The notes under the pieces: generated by a model | What the model was told of the DNA's origin: nothing | Databases searched by the model: none | Seen by the model: the letters and a program-made list of their open reading frames with translations, nothing else | Shown here: positions 57,946-64,000 of the stretch, one piece after another | Layout of the letters: every line of letters starts with the position of its first letter | How positions within the stretch are numbered: position 1 is the first letter of the stretch | Position numbers and translations under genes: made by a program | NCBI GenBank assembly: GCA_025617745.1 | Contig: CM046869.1 | Location: forward strand, 9,691,168-9,755,167 | Source: Heliocidaris erythrogramma | Taxonomy: Eukaryota > Echinodermata > Echinoidea > Camarodonta > Echinometridae | Length of the DNA stretch: 64,000 bases | Direction of reading: 5' to 3'

Positions 57946-58410
57946 ACATGGGCCGCCGAAACGGGCAGGACTGCAGCCCCCCATCCCACTTTTTTTTCAA
58001 TTTTTAAAGTAGACAAGTTTCACACCGCGGCATTTTAATGTAGTTTTGTATGCGTTAGCATACATAAAAAAAATTTAAAAAGCTTTGCGGCACCTGTAAC
58101 ATTTATTTTTGCATAATGCATGTACATGAGCAAATAGAAATTTACAGATAGAAATAAAAAATAGACAGTAATATATACAAACATACCATTTGTTACACAT
58201 GTGATATCGAGTTGTCTATTTATCAAACTGTACTTCAACCCAACACTTTGCCTAATAAATTACCCTGTAAACATATTTTTGTCGAGGTGAGCGTATGATG
58301 TCACATATATTGTCGTAAAAAGAACATTTTCTCGTATAAATTTTCCAAAATTTCACTTTGATCTGATTGTGCTGTCTATTACCATATATGTAAATAAGTA
58401 CCAAACTATT

Positions 58411-58424
58411 TGTGCGCATGCGTC
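58411..58424 (+). promoter_or_regulatory. NRF1-like site at the MAP2K7 start
   Basis: TGTGCGCATGCGTC contains the NRF1 core GCGCATGCG and lies 13 bp before the MAP2K7 ATG, so the 5' UTR would be short if transcription starts close by. Role inferred from motif and position. Confidence 0.45.
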
Positions 58425-58436
58425 GCAATTTCCAAG

Positions 58437-61400
58437 ATGTCTTCTTCCGTGGACCTACGACAAAAACTGAATCAACTACAAATTAGCATTCAAGATGAAA
58501 ACAGAGCGAGAAAAGAGAGGCCTTCTATTGATTTTAACTTAGAATCACCTAAATTGCCTCGGCAGAGGCCAGGTAAGACCCAATCTTACACATCGATGGT
58601 GTCTTTATGATTGTTTGAGCGCTTATGTAAGCGAATGAGAAGATGGAAGACAGTCATCATTACGCTGTCACTGCAGTGTCATTGGGGGAAATGCACACAG
58701 TCAGTGCAGTGCCAGTGCTCCGCGCCAGTGCCAGTGGTGTTCGGTCGCTTCATCACCAGTCGAAATGACTGAAATTCGTCTCGGCCTTGGAGACAAATTC
58801 AGTGACAATGCATTGACAATGGCAGAGTTATCGTCATTTCCTTTTCTTATAATTGAAATGCAAATTGATGTTGTCTAATGTCATGAACCTTGCAAGTTTA
58901 AATCTGGTTGAATTAAAACAACATGACCAAAAATCAAATGTCAAAATAACCTGAACTGAAGAAAATTTTTGTCTGCGCACCTAAGATTTGACCTGAAAAT
59001 GAACAAGAATTTCTCCAATATTCCTCTAATGCTTAGTTTTATATTACTCCTGATATTCTAAAGAGTAGGTTTGCGAAAAATCTCATCAAAAAAAAAGAGC
59101 AAGAACAATGCCATTTTCACGAGAAACGGCGGCCGTGTCATTTCAGCGTTCAAAAAACAATGGTGCCCATGTCTGCGCACTCATTCGTTTTACATGCAGT
59201 TCAGGAGTTTTGACGTGGACAAAATTTTGAGGCTTGAGAATAAAATATCTGAAAAAAGACCCTTTTATATCATTTTGACTCGTTTTTTGCATGAATACTG
59301 ATTGCTATAATAAGGATGAAAAGTTTGTGTTCCTTGCGTGTTTTGTATCACAATCGCGCAGACATGGGCACTGCGCAGACTGCGCCATATGGCGAGGGGT
59401 CCTAAAGCTACACACCCCGCAAATACGCACAATGCGACATGTTCAATGCGCCAAACTTTTGGTGTATTTGAGTAATGAAAATGTAATTTACAATTGCCAA
59501 AAAGAATGAGTAAATTTCCTTTATTTTTGTGATATCAATATTTGTAAATTGGGGTAACATTCACATCAGCGCCAAAATCGAGATTTGCATTCATTTATTA
59601 CATGGGCGTAGCTTTAGGACCCTTTCATTTTGTCAAACAAAATTTGACACCGTATCGACATCGACTCGAAAATGTATGTTATTGACATTTGTCCGTCATA
59701 TTTTTTTTCAGCGATTTAACTTCAAAATATGTAGAATCAAGATTTGCATCAACCACTGAATAAAATGACTGGAAAAAAAGTGCGTAGTTTTAGGTCCCCC
59801 ATCATAATTTTTAACTAATTACCCTTCGGTTTTGGCAAGAGCCCTCCAGTCTTGTCTTGATTCAGACCACGGCTATGGTGGAAACATGCAACTTTTAATT
59901 TGCTTGTTTCCGCCAATGCCAGTTAAAAGATGAATGCTATCAGTCTGAGCGAAGACTGGAACTTGGACATGTTGGAAGGGGATCTATTTGTAACATTACC
60001 GTTATTATTTTATTCTTGTTTTACAAACATTAAAATGATGAATGTTCATAAATATGAAAGTGAAAAAATGTGACAGCTTTGGTATAATAATAAGGTGATT
60101 AATATTGCAAGGAGACTGAATGAAGCCATCAGACTTCGTGGTATTTTTATGCATCAAAAGTGGCTTCCATCTCACTTGATCGGAAGCCTTCCAATCAAGT
60201 GAGCATTGCTCTTGTGATGGCTTCCTGTGAGCTTCTAAGCCATGTATTCAGGGTCTAAGCAGTTTTATGTTGTGGATGGTTGAGGCCGAGAAAACTTATG
60301 TACATGTATTCAAAGCATTGAAAAGTAAACTTTTATAGAGCTTTAAAAGTTACGTCTGACTGAATCTAGGCATACATGTAGCTCTATGCCTAGAATCTAG
60401 ATTCAGTCAGATGTTGCCATTTATGCATGCACACTTACAGGTAATGAATGAAGCAAATGGAGGAGACTCTACATATGTGTTGTAGGATTTCACAAAAATT
60501 ATCCACAACGGCCCCCTATGATATGGAATGTATTGAAAAATTGGTAAATATGACTTCCTATTCTTGCGAAATAGGAAGTCATATTTACTTGTGGTTTTAA
60601 CAGAACAAAAGGAGAAATTTGTCTAGAGACTGGGCACCACACTAACAGGGATATGATGCACAATGGCTCCAAATTTTACCTCTAGACCCCCCAAAGTTTA
60701 ATATTTTAATTGGTATGCAAATGTTGATTTGAACATAGATACTTTTTAATCAAACGGTGACCCCTTTTTTCGCTGATTCCACTTACATAATGTCCAGCAA
60801 AAAAAAAAAAAAAAAAATACACATAAGCAGTAAGCTACATGTATTTAACTCTTGAAAGCTCAAAAAATCTCTTGTAAAAAACAGTAAAATAAATAAAAAT
60901 TGCTGTTAGAAAGTCACACAGGAATTAAATAAAAAATGAGCTCAAGTAAACAGAAAAGCATTTTTCACACTGATATTGCCCCTTACTTTTGTAATAGCAT
61001 TTTTTTGGTACATTGCATGCATTCTAGAATGGGGATTGTAGTGTTCATACTACAAACATTATTTTAGAGTGGTTTTGACTTTTGAGTATGATAAGTCAAT
61101 CACTTCTTTAGGCATTAATTTAGAAATAGAATTATTGAAAAAATAAAAAGGATAAATATAAAATAGCAATTTTTATTCTTGTTCATCTTTCAGTCAATGA
61201 CACAAAAGAAATTACTTTCTGATGCTTGCAGAAGAGACACTTGTTCACAATGAATTTTAAAGAAAGAGTGTCTAGATTTTCCATTTGTGGTATTTCTGTA
61301 ACTTAACTGTAGAATATAAACTACAAATGTACATGTACAATGTAGTTACACTATACATGTTTTCTAATATATCAGATTCATGTTCCTTCCATATCCCTTT

Positions 61401-62904
61401 GCTAATGATATCATCTGTATGGGTAGAATGCATCTTGCATGTACATTAGTAGTTGCAATGTTAGATAGATATCTGACAAGCTTCTTAGTTGTCAAGAGCA
61501 ACTTTTCAATTCTTCTTTATTATCCGTAAATCTTCAATGGAAATATGTTTTGTTTACATGCTTTAACAAATAAAGGATAAAGCTATGATACAATATATAC
61601 ATGTACATGTATACATGTAGAACAAGAAAAATGCAAAATGAGGCACATGAAATGTAATTTCTCTGTTATATTATGGATATATGTGCTTTAGCAAAAAAAG
61701 AAAAGAACCTAAATTGAATAAACGTTAGAAGTCATTATTAACGAATAGAAGAGTAGATGAACAATGCAATATCTAAATATGATTAATGATCTTCATTGTT
61801 CGCTTTATATTTTGTAGATATTTAAGAAGGTATTTAAAGGAGTTAAAAGGAAGTTTAAATTATAAAATTCATTAGATTTATAAGGCATCTTACATTTACA
61901 AACATGTTTTTTTAATCATGATTGATGGATATTATACTGTTGTTATATGTCATGGAATCATGAACCAGATAACTTGTCTCTCTGTTTAAGTAGTACATGC
62001 TTGAGTGAAATTTTAAAATACCCTGGTACATTTGAAATGGGTCTGTTATTGGATTGTAATGTACATATACATGTACAGGATGTGCATATATAAGTACTTG
62101 TTAAAGGGAAATCCAACGTTAACATCAAGTAGCTCTAAATGAAAGAGGAAAAATCAGAGAGGGAAATTGGTGAAAGTTTGAACGAAATCGGACAAGCAAT
62201 AAGAAAGTTATGAATTTTTGAAAGTTGTAATTACTATACATGTATATGGGAATTTCAAATTGGCCAAATAGGTAATGGCACTGTGATGTAGTTGCGGACA
62301 ACTCCCCCAGTTGCTTCAACACACAAAATGACTAAAATGTCATTTTTTTCAAAATGTATTACTCAGTAGGATCAATTTCTTCATGAGGACGTATAAGAAT
62401 ATGCTATCTCCAATATATTTAGAGTACTGCCCCGAGGGTAAAGGTGCTTCGGAGAAGCAAATTAATGATATTTTTGTGTACGACAAACTGGAGAGTTGTC
62501 CACAAGTATGTCACAATCAACTCACCAAATTGCCAATTTGAGATTCGCATAGATGTAGTGATCTCATTTTTCAAACATCCAGAACTTTCTTATTCCTTGT
62601 CCGATTTCTTTCAAACTTTCCCCATCCTGTTTTTTTTTATTTTTCTGCGTTCACACAAATCATCTTATTACCAAGGTTGGATTGCCCTTTAAGTATACAT
62701 GTGTATCTACAGTGCATACTGCTTTATTGTACTGTGCTACATATTTTTTTTGTTTCCATGTATTCTAACTCTCTCATATTCCTTGTTTTGACTAGCTCTT
62801 CAACTAAACCACAATGGAGGGTTATCACCACATGCAAGAAGGGACAAGAAACATGTACAAATGCCTCTATCTTGTGGACCTATCAACAGGAGTACAATAG
62901 ATGG
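58437..62904 (+). CDS. MAP2K7: MAP kinase kinase 7, first two coding exons (3' partial)
   Basis: MKK7 is the dual-specificity kinase that phosphorylates JNK in the stress pathway, in the cytoplasm and nucleus. Exon 1 is 58437-58572 (ATG to a GT donor, phase 1) and exon 2 is 62796-62904 (after TAG, GT donor, phase 2), giving 81 residues plus two bases; the kinase domain lies beyond the window. Identification rests on the N-terminus: an LRQKLNQLQ...DENRARKERP helix followed by three basic-hydrophobic docking motifs, RKERPSIDFNL (25-35), RQRPALQL (42-49) and RRDKKHVQMPL (60-70). These mirror the order and spacing of the D-sites of vertebrate MKK7 beta/gamma. The ATG at 58437 was chosen because it begins the MKK7-like sequence. 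The start context is AAGATGT. Confidence 0.85.
58573..60160. other. MAP2K7 intron 1, proximal part
   Basis: Repeated CAGTGCCAGTG words at about 58690-58740, otherwise AT-rich. Short frames around 59071-59759 have no recognisable product. Confidence 0.45.
60171..60203 (+). repeat. hairpin, 10-bp stem
   Basis: CTCACTTGAT and ATCAAGTGAG around a 13-nt loop that itself contains the palindrome GGAAGCCTTCC. MAP2K7 intron 1. Confidence 0.6.
60355..60411 (+). repeat. hairpin, ~20-bp stem with one bulge
   Basis: TCTGACTGAATCTAGGCATA at 60355-60374 pairs with 60385-60411, which has a 7-nt extra segment (TAGAATC region). Loop of 10 nt. MAP2K7 intron 1. Confidence 0.7.
60544..60588 (+). repeat. perfect 19-bp hairpin with 7-nt loop
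   Basis: GTAAATATGACTTCCTATT at 60544-60562 is the exact reverse complement of 60570-60588. MAP2K7 intron 1. Confidence 0.85.
60589..62100. other. MAP2K7 intron 1, distal part
   Basis: AT-rich, with repeated ACATGTACATGT words at about 61329-61345 and 61598-61618. No exon or element recognised. Confidence 0.45.
62101..62692. mobile_element. complete TTAA-flanked MITE
   Basis: TTAAAGGGAAATCCAACGTT at the left and AACGTTGG-like GGTTGGATTGCCCTTTAA at the right form inverted repeats of about 17 bp with one mismatch, and TTAA sits at both edges. The interior (592 bp overall) contains a long imperfect foldback: CGGACAAGCAATAAGAAAGTTATG near the left and AACTTTCTTATTCCTTGTCCG near the right. No coding frame. 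Its right edge is about 100 bp before MAP2K7 exon 2. Partial copies lie at 27757, 44396 and 46450. Confidence 0.8.
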
Positions 62905-62999
62905 GTAAGTAGTATACAATTATTGCATTCTTGTGAATTATTCAATAAAATTAGACTCCATGGATGCATCATCACATTTTAGAATATTTTTATTTTCCC

Positions 63000-63345
63000 T
63001 TTTACATCTCAAAGCAATTGGGAAAGGTTGCTTATATACATGTATGTAAGAATTGGTGTATGCTGTAAGGTTTTGGAATCGCCAAAATGATAAGAAATTG
63101 ACTCAATCCTGATGAGAGTCACATGCACTTTACACAGAAATGTGTATATGGGACTACACACATGGCCCGAACATTTCAGCTGTTTCTTGTCATATTTTGA
63201 ATGTGAGTGCATTTTAATAAAGAGCTATCCTTTTCAGGGCACATCTACTATGATAATTTTCCAAACTAACATAATAAGAATGAGAAAGCTCACAAATTAT
63301 TTTTTACCTTTCCCAGAACCCAACTTCCCCTTGAAGACACAAATT
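63000..63345. mobile_element. family R3 MITE, copy 3
   Basis: Collinear with 33050-33355 and the two halves of 37931-39588 (CATCTCAAAGCAATTGGGAA, TGATAAGAAATTGACTCAATC, GTGTATATGGGACTACACA, TCTACTATGATAATTTTCC). The left end is truncated or diverged. It lies in the MAP2K7 intron after exon 2. Confidence 0.7.
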
Positions 63346-64000
63346 TAGTTTACATGTATGGTATAGACAGGACATGGTGTTGGAATAGATGCATACATGT
63401 ACATGTATCGCATGGAAAAGAGACAAGTACATTTGTATATCATAGAATGTAAAATTAAAGAATTTTTGAACATTCCTGAAAATTAAAAGATTTCAAAAAC
63501 ATCCATCATTAATGTTCCTCAAAATTTCAAGTTCTCATAAATGTATCATTGACAAATAATCCTGAAATAATGGTCATTAGATTGCTTTTAATATAGACTT
63601 GATTTTTTTATTTAAACTGTGCGTTTTGTAAGTTTGTAACTACCGTATTTCCAAAAGGTTGTAAGTGACCTTTTGTAGCGGAAACAGTTGTAAATTTCCA
63701 GTTTTCAGTTTACCGCTTTGTGATATTTCGGAGCAGAGGTATTACTATTTACTACATGAATACATGTACTGACAATGAGAAAAATAGCATGATCATCACT
63801 GATCAGTGATCAAAATCTTGTATGTCCTTCCCTTGTGATCTGCATACACGTAATTCTTATCCCACGTACATGTCATGTACATGATGACATTTTATGAAGG
63901 TTGTTTATTAAGGTTAATGGAAATTGTCCAGTTATACGTGTATATGAGAGCTTATTCTGGATGTTCTTGTTCCCCTGGGCTAAATACAGGAACTTGCTGG
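63346..64000. other. MAP2K7 intron 2, start
   Basis: No third exon or repeat was recognised up to the window edge. Confidence 0.4.

Overview
The window is animal genomic DNA: AT-rich, with small phase-consistent exons inside long repeat-filled introns. The composition suggests a marine invertebrate deuterostome, most likely a sea urchin. Reasons are the many poly-G/poly-C tracts, tRNA-headed SINEs with a (TTA)n tail, numerous short inverted-repeat transposons, and proteins close to deuterostome cytochrome P450, ACADM and MAP2K7. The species call is inference; no search was run.

Three protein-coding genes are supported, all on the + strand. (1) A complete four-exon cytochrome P450 (2791-6685, 508 codons; clan 2, CYP1/CYP17-like) with intact WxxxR, I-helix, ExxR, PERF and heme-Cys motifs. 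(2) A complete eleven-exon ACADM (23987-44806, 428 codons), mitochondrial medium-chain acyl-CoA dehydrogenase. Exon 9 has no GT donor; a GC donor restores the frame exactly. (3) The first two coding exons of MAP2K7/MKK7 (58437-62904, continuing past the window), encoding the N-terminal JNK-docking region. The three genes have unrelated roles (microsomal mono-oxygenation, mitochondrial beta-oxidation, stress-kinase signalling) and nothing indicates joint operation.

Most of the rest is mobile DNA, often nested. 0-2.2 kb: LINE tails and hAT-like ends with G/C runs. 3.2-4.1 kb: a Helitron/HINE-like element in P450 intron 1 with four ~150-bp tandem units full of AGGTCA half-sites. 7.9 kb: a 137-bp hAT MITE with a perfect 8-bp target-site duplication. 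10.4-17.6 kb: a dead APE-type LINE (element B) interrupted by a younger 5'-truncated LINE (element A) flanked by an 18-bp target-site duplication. 18-21 kb: tandem repeats of ~300 bp and ~180 bp, the latter inside a hAT-like element. 22-24 kb: a CpG-rich patch and an inverted pair of decayed tetranucleotide arrays upstream of ACADM. ACADM introns hold TTAA-flanked MITEs, a SINE, foldbacks, and a hAT-like element inside another MITE. 45-58 kb has no gene I can support and holds tandem repeats, a LINE 3' end and more hAT-like elements.

I did not find a new multi-gene system. The items most worth a second look are the nuclear-receptor-like half-site array in the P450 intron element, the GC-AG intron of ACADM, the fully bounded nested LINE insertion, palindromic MITEs that share a core but have different ends, and hAT-like elements carrying internal tandem arrays.
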